Positions 8,349 to 17,161 of a stretch of DNA of 64,000 nt are shown piece after piece (the first letter of the stretch is position 1; every line of letters begins with the position of its first letter). The stretch is from Kosakonia sp. BYX6 (lineage in GTDB: Bacteria; Pseudomonadota; Gammaproteobacteria; Enterobacterales; Enterobacteriaceae). Both the position numbers and the translations under genes were made by a program. The stretch is taken from the NCBI RefSeq assembly GCF_038449125.1, contig NZ_CP151800.1, forward strand, positions 2,142,406-2,206,405. Direction: 5' to 3'. The notes beneath the pieces are model-generated. The model was not told the DNA's origin. It did no database searches and saw only the letters and a program-made list of their open reading frames with translations.

Positions 8349-9958
8349 GCGGTCTTCCTTTCACTATCCCAGGGGAGATGGACAAAAAATTGGGTAAAGA
8401 CACCGGGTTCGGACTCAACGGTAATCGTGCCGCCAAGCTCGGTAAGCTGTTGGCTGGCAAGGAACAGCCCAACACCCCGGTTATCGCCTTTGGTGGAGAA
8501 GCCTTTGCGGAAAATCGCGTCGATATCGCCCGGCGCAATGCCCGGCCCGTCATCGCTCACTTCTCCCGCCAGCCAGCCGTCCTGATAATGCAGCAGCAAG
8601 CTGACTTCGCCTTCCGGCTGGTCGCTCATCGCATCCAGCGCGTTCTCAATCAAATTTCCCAGCACGGTCACCAACACGGTCACCTGCTTCTCGTTCGGGT
8701 TATCCGGGACCAGGCTCTCATCCGCCAGCGCCAGCGTAAAGCCGCGCTCTTTCGCCCGGTTGATTTTCCCTAACAAGAACCCCGCCACGACCGGGGATTT
8801 AATGCGATGTTGAATCGCACCGATTTCGCTCTGGTAATTCTGCGCCGTTTGCAGCACGTATTCCTCAAGCTTGTCGTAACGTCTCATATTCAACAGGCCG
8901 AGAATGACATGCAACTTGTTCATGAATTCGTGCGAGGTGGCTCGCAAGGCATCGACATAATTGACCATCCCGTCGAGGCGCTGCATCAACTGGCTGACCT
9001 CAGTCTTATCGCGGAAAGTACTGATTGCGCCGATAATGTTCTCCTGGCTGCGCACCGGCACGGTGTTGCTCAATAGCAGCAGGCCGTTGCAACCTAACTC
9101 GCGGTCATAAATCGGCACGCCGGTTTGCAGCACGTCGAGCAGATCCGCCAGTAACGGTTCATGCCCCGCTGAACCGCTCGCGTTGGTGAGCAACATCCGC
9201 CGCCCGGCATGATTAAGCAACGTCACGCGCCCGTCGGCATCAACAGCAATTACCCCTTCTTTCAGGGACTGCAACATCGCCTGGCGTTGCTTAAACTGGG
9301 CGGAAATCTCGTGTGGTTCCAGCCCTAACAATATGCGTTTCAACACCCGCACCAGTTGCCAGACGCCGATTACGCCCATAAAGGCGCTAAACAGCAGTGT
9401 CCACATCACCGCCCAGCGGCTGCGGCTGACTTGTTCGTCCACCTTGCTCAGCGAAATACCCACCACCACAACGCCGATTTGCTGGTATCGCTCATCGTAG
9501 ACGGGCGTAAAAACGCGCAATGCCGGGGCCAGCACGCCGTGGTTAATCGCCACATTCTCTTTGCCTTTCAGTGCCGGAAGCAGGTCGTCGCCAATAAAGT
9601 TTTGCCCAATGATCCCCGCGTTCGGGTGCGAATACCGGATGCCCTGCATATTGGTCACCACGGCATACAGCAGGTCGTTACGCGCAGCGACGGCCTGGGC
9701 CAGCGGCTGGATAACGTTGCTGGTGGGCGGCAGCAACAAACCGCGCTTAACCTCGGGCGCATCGGCGAGGGTGCGGGCAACGGCCAGCGCTGTCTCTTTG
9801 ACGCCATCGCGCGTGGCATTGCTTATCTGCCAGAACCACAGCGCGCACGCCAGTAACAAAACCGATCCGGTGACGCTGCAAACCATCAGCGTGACCGTGG
9901 TGCCGAGCTTCATAGGGCGTTTACGTGGTTTTGCCGCTGGCGGCGATAAGTGATTCAT
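8345..9958 (-). CDS. dcuS: DcuS-type C4-dicarboxylate sensor kinase
   Basis: This membrane histidine kinase is 537 residues from the chosen start (MNHLSPPAAK), against 543 in E. coli DcuS. An upstream extension of 66 codons would be anomalous, so the ATG at 9958 is preferred although its ribosome binding site is weak. Membrane helices lie at about 21-42 and 183-203 and enclose a periplasmic PAS/PDC sensor. The fumarate-contact residues of E. coli DcuS align with Arg108, His111, Phe121 and Arg148, so ligand sensing should be intact. A cytoplasmic PAS domain, the phospho-acceptor motif SHEFMNKLH and a HATPase domain (DDGPGIAP, GVGLFLA) follow. It forms an operon with dcuR. Confidence 0.94.
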   Translation of the reverse strand: MNHLSPPAAKPRKRPMKLGTTVTLMVCSVTGSVLLLACALWFWQISNATRDGVKETALAVARTLADAPEVKRGLLLPPTSNVIQPLAQAVAARNDLLYAVVTNMQGIRYSHPNAGIIGQNFIGDDLLPALKGKENVAINHGVLAPALRVFTPVYDERYQQIGVVVVGISLSKVDEQVSRSRWAVMWTLLFSAFMGVIGVWQLVRVLKRILLGLEPHEISAQFKQRQAMLQSLKEGVIAVDADGRVTLLNHAGRRMLLTNASGSAGHEPLLADLLDVLQTGVPIYDRELGCNGLLLLSNTVPVRSQENIIGAISTFRDKTEVSQLMQRLDGMVNYVDALRATSHEFMNKLHVILGLLNMRRYDKLEEYVLQTAQNYQSEIGAIQHRIKSPVVAGFLLGKINRAKERGFTLALADESLVPDNPNEKQVTVLVTVLGNLIENALDAMSDQPEGEVSLLLHYQDGWLAGEVSDDGPGIAPGDIDAIFRKGFSTKGDNRGVGLFLASQQLTELGGTITVESEPGVFTQFFVHLPWDSERKTA

Positions 9959-10131
9959 GCCAAACCCGATTATTAACAACGAGGGGCGTATTATCACCGA
10001 TGGCGGCGGTTTCATAAAGCAGAGTAATGAATGCACATCTGACAAAGGAAACGGGAAGCGTGACCTCATTCGCAGGTAAGGCAGAGAAATAACCTTATAG
10101 TGCGTGTGGAACCTTTGAAAAGGAGCAGTGT

Positions 10132-11043
10132 ATGAGCAGTAAGCCAAACGGTTCAATGACAGAACGTCGCAACCCTCGCTCGACCGATATCGACCGGCTC
10201 GCCACCCTGGACATGCTGGCGCTTATCCATCAGGAAGACAAATATGTTGCAGAGGCCATCACCGCCTGCCTGCCGGAAATCGCAAGGCTGGTGGATAACG
10301 CCAGCGCGACGGTTCACCAGGGCGGCAGAGTCGTGCTGGTTGGTGCCGGAGCTTCCGGGCTGGCGGCGCTGCAAACGGCCCGTGATTTCGCACCGGATAA
10401 TCACCACGATGTTATCGGCCTGCTGGCCGGTGGCGCACAGGCGAAAGGGCCTGAACAGGCGCGCGCCGCGGCGGATTATGCGCGTGGAATTGCAGATTTA
10501 CGGGCCATCGACTTTAACCCTCGCGATATGTTAGTGGCGCTTTCGGTGAGCGGTAAAACGCCGTGGACGAGCGGGGCGCTGCGCCATGCCTGGTCGCTCG
10601 GCGCGCGTGTCGCGCTGATTACCCGCACCCAGCAGAGTGAAGCCGCGCAACTGGCGGATATTTTGTTGGCGCCGGACGCCGGGGCGGAAGTGGTGAGCGG
10701 CTTCAACGAACCCAAAGCACGTCTCGCCCAGCAGCAGATATTGACCATGTTGGCAACCGGCCTGGCCATCCGCACCGGTCGGGTGTTCAGCAATTTGCGT
10801 GTTGATGTGCAAGCGAGCGATACCCACTGGGCCGAGCGGCAAATCGCGATTGTTATGGCGGCAACGCAATGTTCCCGCGATCAGGCGAAAAGCGCATTGG
10901 CGAGCGCGAATCATCACTGTCGCAGCGCCATTTTGATGTTGCTCACCGGGCTGGATGCGGCCCATGCACAAGCGTTGCTGGCGGAAAATAACGGTCATTT
11001 ACGCGTTGCGCTTCATGAGGCAAAAACAGAATTTGCCGGGTGA
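10132..11043 (+). CDS. MurQ-like SIS-domain protein lacking catalytic glutamates
   Basis: This 303-residue protein aligns along its length with N-acetylmuramic acid 6-phosphate etherase (MurQ). It has the SIS-fold sugar-phosphate site GAGASG (71-76), LLAGG (97-101), SVSGKTPW and the C-terminal helical region. The two glutamates needed for etherase chemistry in E. coli MurQ, Glu83 and Glu114, align with Asp85 and Ala114 here. Etherase activity is therefore doubtful. It may be a sugar-phosphate sensor, an isomerase or a changed-function enzyme. AAGGAG precedes the ATG. It stands alone, divergent from dcuS; no murR, murP or anmK neighbour is seen. Confidence 0.8.
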   Translation: MSSKPNGSMTERRNPRSTDIDRLATLDMLALIHQEDKYVAEAITACLPEIARLVDNASATVHQGGRVVLVGAGASGLAALQTARDFAPDNHHDVIGLLAGGAQAKGPEQARAAADYARGIADLRAIDFNPRDMLVALSVSGKTPWTSGALRHAWSLGARVALITRTQQSEAAQLADILLAPDAGAEVVSGFNEPKARLAQQQILTMLATGLAIRTGRVFSNLRVDVQASDTHWAERQIAIVMAATQCSRDQAKSALASANHHCRSAILMLLTGLDAAHAQALLAENNGHLRVALHEAKTEFAG

Positions 11044-11050
11044 TCACTGC

Positions 11051-11098
11051 GCATTATCGGTTGCATTGCGCAGCCGATAATGCCTCCTCTTTTTTATT
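11051..11098 (+). terminator. Intrinsic terminator after the MurQ-like gene
   Basis: A 10-bp stem (GCATTATCGG with CCGATAATGC) encloses a 13-nt loop and is followed, after CTCC, by the tract TCTTTTTTATTT. It starts 8 nt after the stop codon. Confidence 0.85.
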
Positions 11099-11256
11099 TC
11101 TTACGCTTTATTGTTAAGCCGTTTTTTATTTCATCGGCTTAAGATAAATTCCACGAAAATAATTTCCTCACAAAAAGTAGTTGTGATTTTTTTAATTTAA
11201 AAAAGCAGGGGAGAAATAAAGCCAAGGTTTGGCAAAGATGTGAATGATATTTTAAA

Positions 11257-11278
11257 TTAACGTAAAAGTACGTTAATA
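11257..11278. promoter_or_regulatory. Perfect palindrome and -10-like element upstream of mqo
   Basis: Arms TTAACGTA (11257-11264) and TACGTTAA (11269-11276) flank AAAG. The right arm overlaps TTAATAT, a plausible -10 about 45 nt before the mqo start. A repressor bound here would block the promoter. The cognate regulator is unknown. Confidence 0.5.
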
Positions 11279-11319
11279 TCTGCGCCACGAATTCCTCATT
11301 GCTATGTAACTTTATAATT

Positions 11320-12969
11320 ATGCCTGCAATTAAAAAGACAATTATCACCCTGAGCGCCGTCGCGATGCTCGTAAGCTCGGCGACCAATGCGTTTGCCCAA
11401 GAGAATCAAAAGACTGACTTCCTGCTGATTGGCGGCGGCATCATGAGTGCCTCGTTAGGCACCTGGCTGCAAGAACTGCAACCGGAGTGGAAACAGGTGA
11501 TGGTCGAGAAGCTCGACGGCGTTGCGCTGGAGTCTTCTAACGGCTGGAATAACGCCGGTACCGGTCACTCTGCCAACATGGAACTGAACTACACGCCACA
11601 GCGTGCAGACGGTTCGATTGATGTCAGCAAGGCGCTGGAAATTAACGAACAATTTATGATTTCCCGCCAGTTTTGGTCTTCCCAGGTGAAGCGCGGAATT
11701 TTGAATAACCCGCACGCCTTTATTAATTCCACGCCGCATATGAGCTTTGTGTGGGGCGATAATGTGGATTACCTGGCAAAACGTTATGCCGCATTGCAGC
11801 AAACGACGTTATTCCAGGGTATGAAATTCTCGACCGATCATCAGCAAATTAAGCAGTGGGCTCCGCTGGTGATGGAAGGGCGCGATCCGAACCAGAAAGT
11901 GGCCGCCACCTGGACGCCGGTAGGCACCGATGTGAACTACGGTGAAATTACCCGTCAGTTGGTTGGCAGCCTGAAAAAGAGCAAAAACTTCTCGCTGCAA
12001 ACCTCCTCTGAAGTGACGGATTTTAAACGCAATGCCGATAATTCCTGGCATGTAACCATCAAAGACGTGAAAAGCGGCGACGAACATTCCATCGACGCAA
12101 AATATGTCTTTATCGGTGCCGGCGGCGGCGCGCTGAAATTGTTGCAAAAAACCGGTATTCCGGAAGCGGACAACTACGCGGGCTTCCCGGTGGGCGGTTC
12201 CTTCTTGATGACCGAAAACCCGGCTATCACCAGCATCCATCAGCAGAAAGTGTACGGTCAGGCTTCTGTGGGCGCACCGCCGATGTCCGTTCCACATATC
12301 GATGCGCGCTTTATCGATGGCAAACGTGTGGTGCTGTTCGGGCCGTTCGCGACCTTCTCCACCAAGTTCCTGAAAAACGGTTCGTTCTTTGATCTGTTGA
12401 GCACCACGACCACCAGCAACTTTATGCCGATGACCCACGTAGGTCTGGATAACTTCGATCTGGTGAAATACCTGGTTGGCCAGGTGATGCTGAGCGATGA
12501 AGACCGTTTCGACGCGCTGAAAGAGTACTATCCGCAGGCGCGTAAAGAGGACTGGAAACTGATCCAGGCCGGCCAGCGCGTACAGATCATCAAGAAAGAT
12601 GAAGACAAAGGCGGCGTGCTGAAACTCGGCACCGAAGTGGTTGTCGATCAGCCGAAAACCCTTTCTGCGCTGCTGGGCGCGTCACCGGGCGCATCCACTG
12701 CGGCGCCGATCGCCCTAAATGTCATCAAGAAGATGTTCCCGGAGCAGTTCAACTCGCCGCAGTGGCAGAGCAAGATTAAAGAGATCGTGCCGAGCTACGG
12801 CCAGGAGATGAACGGCAACGTGGCGCTGACGCAGCAGGTGTGGGACGACACCGCTGCGACGTTGCAACTGGTTAAGCCGCCGGTTATTCAGATGAAAGAC
12901 CAGGTCACGGCTGAAAAACCGGCAGAACCGAAAACGGAAAACGCGCCTCAGCACGACATGGCGCTGTAA
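11320..12969 (+). CDS. mqo: Malate:quinone oxidoreductase
   Basis: This FAD-dependent membrane-associated enzyme oxidises L-malate to oxaloacetate and reduces quinone, bypassing NAD-malate dehydrogenase. The 549-residue product is highly similar to E. coli Mqo: dinucleotide site [59 protein letters not shown] and [16 protein letters not shown] hydrophobic N-terminus ending AFAQ resembles a signal peptide, as also seen in the E. coli protein. The ATG at 11320 is chosen over an in-frame TTG at 11299; neither has a clear Shine-Dalgarno. The gene is monocistronic, with its own upstream palindrome and a strong downstream terminator. Confidence 0.95.
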   Translation: MPAIKKTIITLSAVAMLVSSATNAFAQENQKTDFLLIGGGIMSASLGTWLQELQPEWKQVMVEKLDGVALESSNGWNNAGTGHSANMELNYTPQRADGSIDVSKALEINEQFMISRQFWSSQVKRGILNNPHAFINSTPHMSFVWGDNVDYLAKRYAALQQTTLFQGMKFSTDHQQIKQWAPLVMEGRDPNQKVAATWTPVGTDVNYGEITRQLVGSLKKSKNFSLQTSSEVTDFKRNADNSWHVTIKDVKSGDEHSIDAKYVFIGAGGGALKLLQKTGIPEADNYAGFPVGGSFLMTENPAITSIHQQKVYGQASVGAPPMSVPHIDARFIDGKRVVLFGPFATFSTKFLKNGSFFDLLSTTTTSNFMPMTHVGLDNFDLVKYLVGQVMLSDEDRFDALKEYYPQARKEDWKLIQAGQRVQIIKKDEDKGGVLKLGTEVVVDQPKTLSALLGASPGASTAAPIALNVIKKMFPEQFNSPQWQSKIKEIVPSYGQEMNGNVALTQQVWDDTAATLQLVKPPVIQMKDQVTAEKPAEPKTENAPQHDMAL

Positions 12970-12977
12970 AAGAGAAG

Positions 12978-13001
12978 GGCGCACTGCGGTGCGCCTTTTT
13001 T
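12978..13001. terminator. Intrinsic terminator between mqo and the convergent hydrolase
   Basis: Stem GGCGCAC/GTGCGCC with a TGCG loop is followed by TTTTTT on the plus strand. It terminates mqo. The stem lies just past the stop of the convergent minus-strand hydrolase, but no good T tract is present in that direction. Confidence 0.88.
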
Positions 13002-13006
13002 ATGCC

Positions 13007-13867
13007 TTACAGATGCGCGCGAAACCAGTCGGCCTGCACGCGGCTGACACGTTCGAAATGCTCGCCGCTGTAGATGTCGTAGTGACGGGCATCGGGTTCT
13101 TCATACAACTGTTTTTCCTGCGCGGCGACAGCGTCAAACAGCGCCCGGCCATGTTCCGGCGGGTTAACGATATCCTGCCCGGCAATCACCACCAGTGTTG
13201 GACACGTGACCTGTGCGGCATACTGCGCCGGTTTATAATGCAAGGTTTCCTGAACGGTCAGAAACGGGATCTTGATGTCCATCTCCGGGAAACGAACACG
13301 GTATTCTTCAAAAAAGGCCTTCGATTCGCTGTCTGAAACCACGCGAGTGATGGCTACTAACATCGTTTTCCCGGTTGTTTTCTGCTTTTCCGCCATCTTG
13401 TCCAGCGTGGCGATAAACCCGCTTTTCTCTTCCGCGCTCATATGGCCGGTAACGATGGCTTCCCCGTCGGCAAACGCCAACTGGCTGACCACGCATTTGA
13501 TTCTGCTATCCTGCGCCGCCGCCGCAAAGACATGGCAGCCACCAAATGAAGTGCCCCACAACCCAATACGATCGGCATCAAGCGCAGGCTGTTGGCGCGC
13601 CCACTCCACCACAGAGAGAATATCGGCGATTTGCATGGTCGGGACCAGGCGACCACGTTCACCTTCACTGTCGCCAAACCCGCGGTAGTCAAATGTCACC
13701 GTCGCGAACCCGGCCTGAGCAAACGCTTCGGCAAAAGCGGGAAGGAGAATTTTGCGGATGCCACAGAATCCATGGCACAAAACGATGGTCGGGTGCGGTT
13801 CCTGACCGGCGGGGAGATGAAGCGTAACGGCAATGCCAGTGGTGAGCAGGTGTGTTGAAATATCCAT
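13007..13867 (-). CDS. Alpha/beta-fold hydrolase
   Basis: This 286-residue cytosolic serine hydrolase of the dienelactone-hydrolase/peptidase S9-like type has the oxyanion region CHGFCG, nucleophile Ser107 in GTSFGG, a likely acid in VIAGQD and a likely catalytic histidine in DARHYD. The start MDISTHLL at 13867 follows AAGGGG, though at a longish distance; an ATG 24 nt further upstream is possible but contains that motif. Substrate is unknown. It is monocistronic and divergent from the serine protease gene. Confidence 0.8.
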   Translation of the reverse strand: MDISTHLLTTGIAVTLHLPAGQEPHPTIVLCHGFCGIRKILLPAFAEAFAQAGFATVTFDYRGFGDSEGERGRLVPTMQIADILSVVEWARQQPALDADRIGLWGTSFGGCHVFAAAAQDSRIKCVVSQLAFADGEAIVTGHMSAEEKSGFIATLDKMAEKQKTTGKTMLVAITRVVSDSESKAFFEEYRVRFPEMDIKIPFLTVQETLHYKPAQYAAQVTCPTLVVIAGQDIVNPPEHGRALFDAVAAQEKQLYEEPDARHYDIYSGEHFERVSRVQADWFRAHL

Positions 13868-14288
13868 AGCGCTTATGATTACCCCTTTCATTATTTATCT
13901 GAATTATCAAAATGTTAGCAGTAAAGGTGTATAGTAACTGCCTGCTTGCTATTTCTCCACACGCCGACAGCACACGCTGTCCATTTTGTGCGGCCACGCA
14001 CGGTATTCCAGACGTTGGCAATTAAAGAAAAATTTAAGCTTTACCCTTAATTCCGATCTTCGCTGTAAAGCGCGGCAGTGTAAGTGACCTGTCCGCATTA
14101 TTAATTCATTTAAGAATAATCGCAACAACTGGAAAAATATCTCTATTTACTTCAATGTTTATGCTTTGTATATTCGCCACGCTTTTATATCAGAAATAAT
14201 ATCCGCAGATCAGGATTACGCTATTTATTAAATAGCGCTGCTGACCCTGGTAATATCGTTGATATCAGAATTGTTTTGGAGAATAACA
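13868..14288. other. Divergent intergenic region with palindromic operator candidate
   Basis: This 421-bp AT-rich gap separates the divergent hydrolase and protease genes. The one clear structure is a palindrome at 14219-14237, with 9-bp arms CGCTATTTA and TAAATAGCG around a single T, about 51 bp before the protease start. No small reading frame or RNA gene is convincing. Confidence 0.55.
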
Positions 14289-15095
14289 ATGAGCACTAAG
14301 AATTTAAGGGCGGCGCTTTGCGTCGCTGCCGCTCTATTGCCGTTAAGTATGATTAACGCCGCTTCAGCGAATGAAAAATTGGTCAGGATCGTCAACGGCA
14401 CACCTGCTCAGGCTGGTGAATTCCCGGAGTTTATCACCATCAATGCCAACAACACGCTCAGCGGACACAAGTGCGGCGGCGTGTTGGTTAACGCGCGCTG
14501 GGTGTTGACTGCCGCACATTGTGCCGCGGTATTCGATCCCGCAACGGCGAATATTTTAGTCGGTATCGAAAGTTATGAACCGTTAAAAATAAAAGACAGT
14601 GTGACCATTGAAAAAGTGGTAATACATCCTTCCTACGATACAACGACAATGGAAGGAACAGCTAAATATGATCTTGCGTTAATTAAATTGACCCGTGACG
14701 CAAATAGCTCAAATTTCGCAACGCTTACCGGAATTAATACACCGGATACTCCGCCAGCAGCACTGGAGGATATTCCGCTGACAGGCATCGGCTTTGGTGA
14801 TAATGAAAACGGCATCAGACCCAATGTGCTTTATAAAGGTCATTTAAGCGTGCTGGCCGATAACATGTGCACCGATGTTCCGCAGTTCTATCCGCCAACT
14901 TATTATGATCCCGCGATGCATATTTGTGCGGGATACGCCACAGCTGGTGGCGATTCCGGCGGTCCGCTGTATGCAACCTATAACGGAACGCGCTATGTCG
15001 TCGGGCTGGTCTCGCGTGACTTGATTCTGCCTGCGCAACAGTTCACTCGCGTCAGTTACTATGCGGACTGGATCGCGAACACCACCGCAGAGTAA
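14289..15095 (+). CDS. Exported S1-family (trypsin-fold) serine protease
   Basis: The 268-residue precursor has a signal peptide (about 1-28, ending ASAN) followed by a chymotrypsin-fold domain starting RIVNGTPA. The catalytic triad is His77 in TAAHC, Asp128 in YDLALIKL and Ser223 in GGDSGGPL. Two cysteine pairs fit the conserved disulfides (Cys62/Cys78 and Cys194/Cys213), which implies an oxidising location. The position that is Asp189 in trypsin is Ala here (ATAGGDSGG), so Lys/Arg specificity is unlikely. There is almost no propeptide. The ATG follows GGAG. S1 proteases of this type are uncommon in enterobacteria. In Vibrio, related proteases leave the cell by type II secretion, and a type II-like operon is in this window. 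That link is only an inference. Confidence 0.9.
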   Translation: MSTKNLRAALCVAAALLPLSMINAASANEKLVRIVNGTPAQAGEFPEFITINANNTLSGHKCGGVLVNARWVLTAAHCAAVFDPATANILVGIESYEPLKIKDSVTIEKVVIHPSYDTTTMEGTAKYDLALIKLTRDANSSNFATLTGINTPDTPPAALEDIPLTGIGFGDNENGIRPNVLYKGHLSVLADNMCTDVPQFYPPTYYDPAMHICAGYATAGGDSGGPLYATYNGTRYVVGLVSRDLILPAQQFTRVSYYADWIANTTAE

Positions 15096-15121
15096 ATCAG
15101 CAACCGGGCAGGCGTTGCCGC

Positions 15122-16888
15122 TCAACTGTGCATCAGCTTGTTTTTCTCCAGACGCCGGTACAGCGTGCTACGGGAAATGCCCAGTTTTTTGGCCGCAAGG
15201 CTCATATTGCCTTGCGCCTCGGCAATCGCCTGCTGTTCATCTGCGTGCCGCGCCGGTTCAGCGAATTGCGCAGGTAAAATTTCACCCGGCAAATCCGCAA
15301 GCGTAATACGATCGCCATCCTCTGCCAGCGCCATTAATACGCGTAACTGACTTAACAACTGCCGCACATTTCCCGGCCACGGGCGGCGGGCGAGGGTGGT
15401 GACCACCTCATCACACAGCGTCAGGCCGCGGTTTGGCGCGCCAAGCTCCTGCCACAGCTTGTGAATAAAGCCTTCGACATGCAGCCATTCGCGCAGCGGC
15501 GGAATGCGTAAATGAAATTCCTGAATGCGATACAGCAAATCTTCCCGAAATGTCCCGGCGTTAACCCGCGCGCCCAAATCCTGGTGCGTGGCGCAAATCA
15601 GCGCAAAGTTGACCTCAACCGTGCTGTTCGCGCCAAGCGGCGTCACTTTTTTCTCCTGCAACACGCGCAATAAACGGGTTTGCAACGCCAGCGGCATATC
15701 GCCGATCTCATCCAGAAACAGGATACCGCCGTCGGCTTCGCGGCATTTACCGATATAGCCTTTCGGGCTGGCACCGGTGAACGCACCGGCAACATAGCCA
15801 AACAGTTCAGACTCAATCAAATGTTCCGGCAGTGCGGCGCAGTTAATCGCCACGAAATTCCCCGCGCGCCACTGGCTGCGCTGGTGGAGTTCGCGCGCCA
15901 GGTGCTCTTTGCCGCAGCCAGTTTCGCCGGTGATGCAAAGCGCAATTCCGGCATTCACAATGCGCAACGCTTTCTCTTTCTCGCGCGCATTTTCATCTTG
16001 CTGATGAGCAATGCTGCGCGCGCTGAAGCGGCGTGCTGGCAGCGTCTGGCGGGCATAGTAGTGGCGACGGTTGCTGGACTTGAGCGCCGTTTCGCCTGCC
16101 CGCAGATTAATGCCTGGAAACAGGGTGTGAATATCCAGCGCGCCGAACTGGTTTGCCGTCAGCGAAAACTCATCCATCGCCAGCTTGTTGGCACCGAGCA
16201 GGGTGTTGTCTTCAAAAATCAACACCAATTCCTGGGCGCTGCCGAGCACCTGAGGATCGTGGTGCAGGCTGAGCAACCAGCGATCGGCGCCGAGCGCACT
16301 GCTCGCCCAGGCATGTTCAATTTGGCACACCGCGCGGCGAATCAGCGCAGCAGCATCATGGCGCGGCGCCTGCGCGGGTGTCGAGAGATCCAGCACCCCG
16401 GCGATACGCCCATCCGGGCGGAATATCGGCGCGGCAGAGCAAAACAACCCGGCGTTGCGGCTGAGAAAATGTTCGCCGCCTGCCACCTCGCAGTGACGTT
16501 GTAACGCTAATGCCGTGCCGATGGCATTGGTGCCGCGCGCAGGTTCGCCCCATAAATTGCCGGGCGCGAGCGCATAGCGCTGCGCTTTATGCAGAAAATC
16601 GCGATTGCCATACGTTTCGAGCACCAGACCGCTGGCATCGGACATCACCATAATCGACGGATGGCTGGAGAGTTCCGGGCGCAGGCGCGCCAGCATTGGC
16701 GCAACCAGCTGGTTGATCCAGCCATTTTCAGCGCGGGCATCTTTCAGCATCGAGGAGGCAACCCAGGGCTGCGCGTCATCCTCTCGGGTCAATCCGTAAC
16801 TCGAACTGCGCTGCCATGAGTCTTCCAGTTGATAAGGCAGGCTCGCCTGGTGAAAGGCGGGGGATAAAGCGCGGGCGCGTGGTGCCAT
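15122..16888 (-). CDS. acoR: AcoR-type sigma-54-dependent activator
   Basis: This 588-residue enhancer-binding protein has an N-terminal GAF-type sensor (about 60-200), an AAA+ domain with Walker A GETGCGKE (321-328), sigma-54 contact loop GAFTGA (368-373) and Walker B GGILFLDE (about 387-394), and a Fis-type helix-turn-helix at the end (AAKKLGISRSTLYRRL). The start at 16888 is chosen because GGAGAG precedes it; an in-frame extension of 24 codons upstream lacks that. It is divergent from an aldehyde dehydrogenase gene that has a good sigma-54 promoter. It therefore probably senses acetoin, an aldehyde or an alcohol and activates that operon. Confidence 0.9.
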   Translation of the reverse strand: MAPRARALSPAFHQASLPYQLEDSWQRSSSYGLTREDDAQPWVASSMLKDARAENGWINQLVAPMLARLRPELSSHPSIMVMSDASGLVLETYGNRDFLHKAQRYALAPGNLWGEPARGTNAIGTALALQRHCEVAGGEHFLSRNAGLFCSAAPIFRPDGRIAGVLDLSTPAQAPRHDAAALIRRAVCQIEHAWASSALGADRWLLSLHHDPQVLGSAQELVLIFEDNTLLGANKLAMDEFSLTANQFGALDIHTLFPGINLRAGETALKSSNRRHYYARQTLPARRFSARSIAHQQDENAREKEKALRIVNAGIALCITGETGCGKEHLARELHQRSQWRAGNFVAINCAALPEHLIESELFGYVAGAFTGASPKGYIGKCREADGGILFLDEIGDMPLALQTRLLRVLQEKKVTPLGANSTVEVNFALICATHQDLGARVNAGTFREDLLYRIQEFHLRIPPLREWLHVEGFIHKLWQELGAPNRGLTLCDEVVTTLARRPWPGNVRQLLSQLRVLMALAEDGDRITLADLPGEILPAQFAEPARHADEQQAIAEAQGNMSLAAKKLGISRSTLYRRLEKNKLMHS

Positions 16889-16909
16889 AGGACTCTCCGA
16901 CCATTGAGA

Positions 16910-16961
16910 TGTTACATTTGTGTAGCATATAAGTGTCACGCCTGTGTCGACGAGCGACACA
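16910..16961. promoter_or_regulatory. Enhancer-type inverted repeats for the AcoR-like activator
   Basis: Two dyads lie 120-190 bp upstream of the predicted sigma-54 start: TGTTACA/TGTAGCA (16910-16927, one mismatch, 4-nt spacer) and TGTGTCG/CGACACA (16943-16961, perfect, 5-nt spacer). Position and symmetry fit upstream activating sites of a sigma-54 activator. Confidence 0.55.
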
Positions 16962-17077
16962 CTTCCTACATTGCGAGTTGTGCTTTTTTGCTACTGCCCG
17001 TGACAGTCTGGTTTATTTCTTTCTCTTACTTATTGATTTTGTTGAGCAAAAAACATTCTTCTTTCCACTGGTTGATT

Positions 17078-17093
17078 TGGCATAAGAACTGCT
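17078..17093 (+). promoter_or_regulatory. Sigma-54 (-24/-12) promoter
   Basis: TGGCATAAGAACTGCT keeps the GG and GC dinucleotides with exactly 10 nt between them and matches the TGGCAC-N5-TTGC consensus well. The expected start is near 17104, giving a leader of about 58 nt before the aldehyde dehydrogenase. Confidence 0.85.
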
Positions 17094-17161
17094 TATGTCC
17101 TTTCGTCCGCCCTGTGCGCGAGACGCCTCACCTGTAGCGAATAATAAAAGAGGAACATCCT

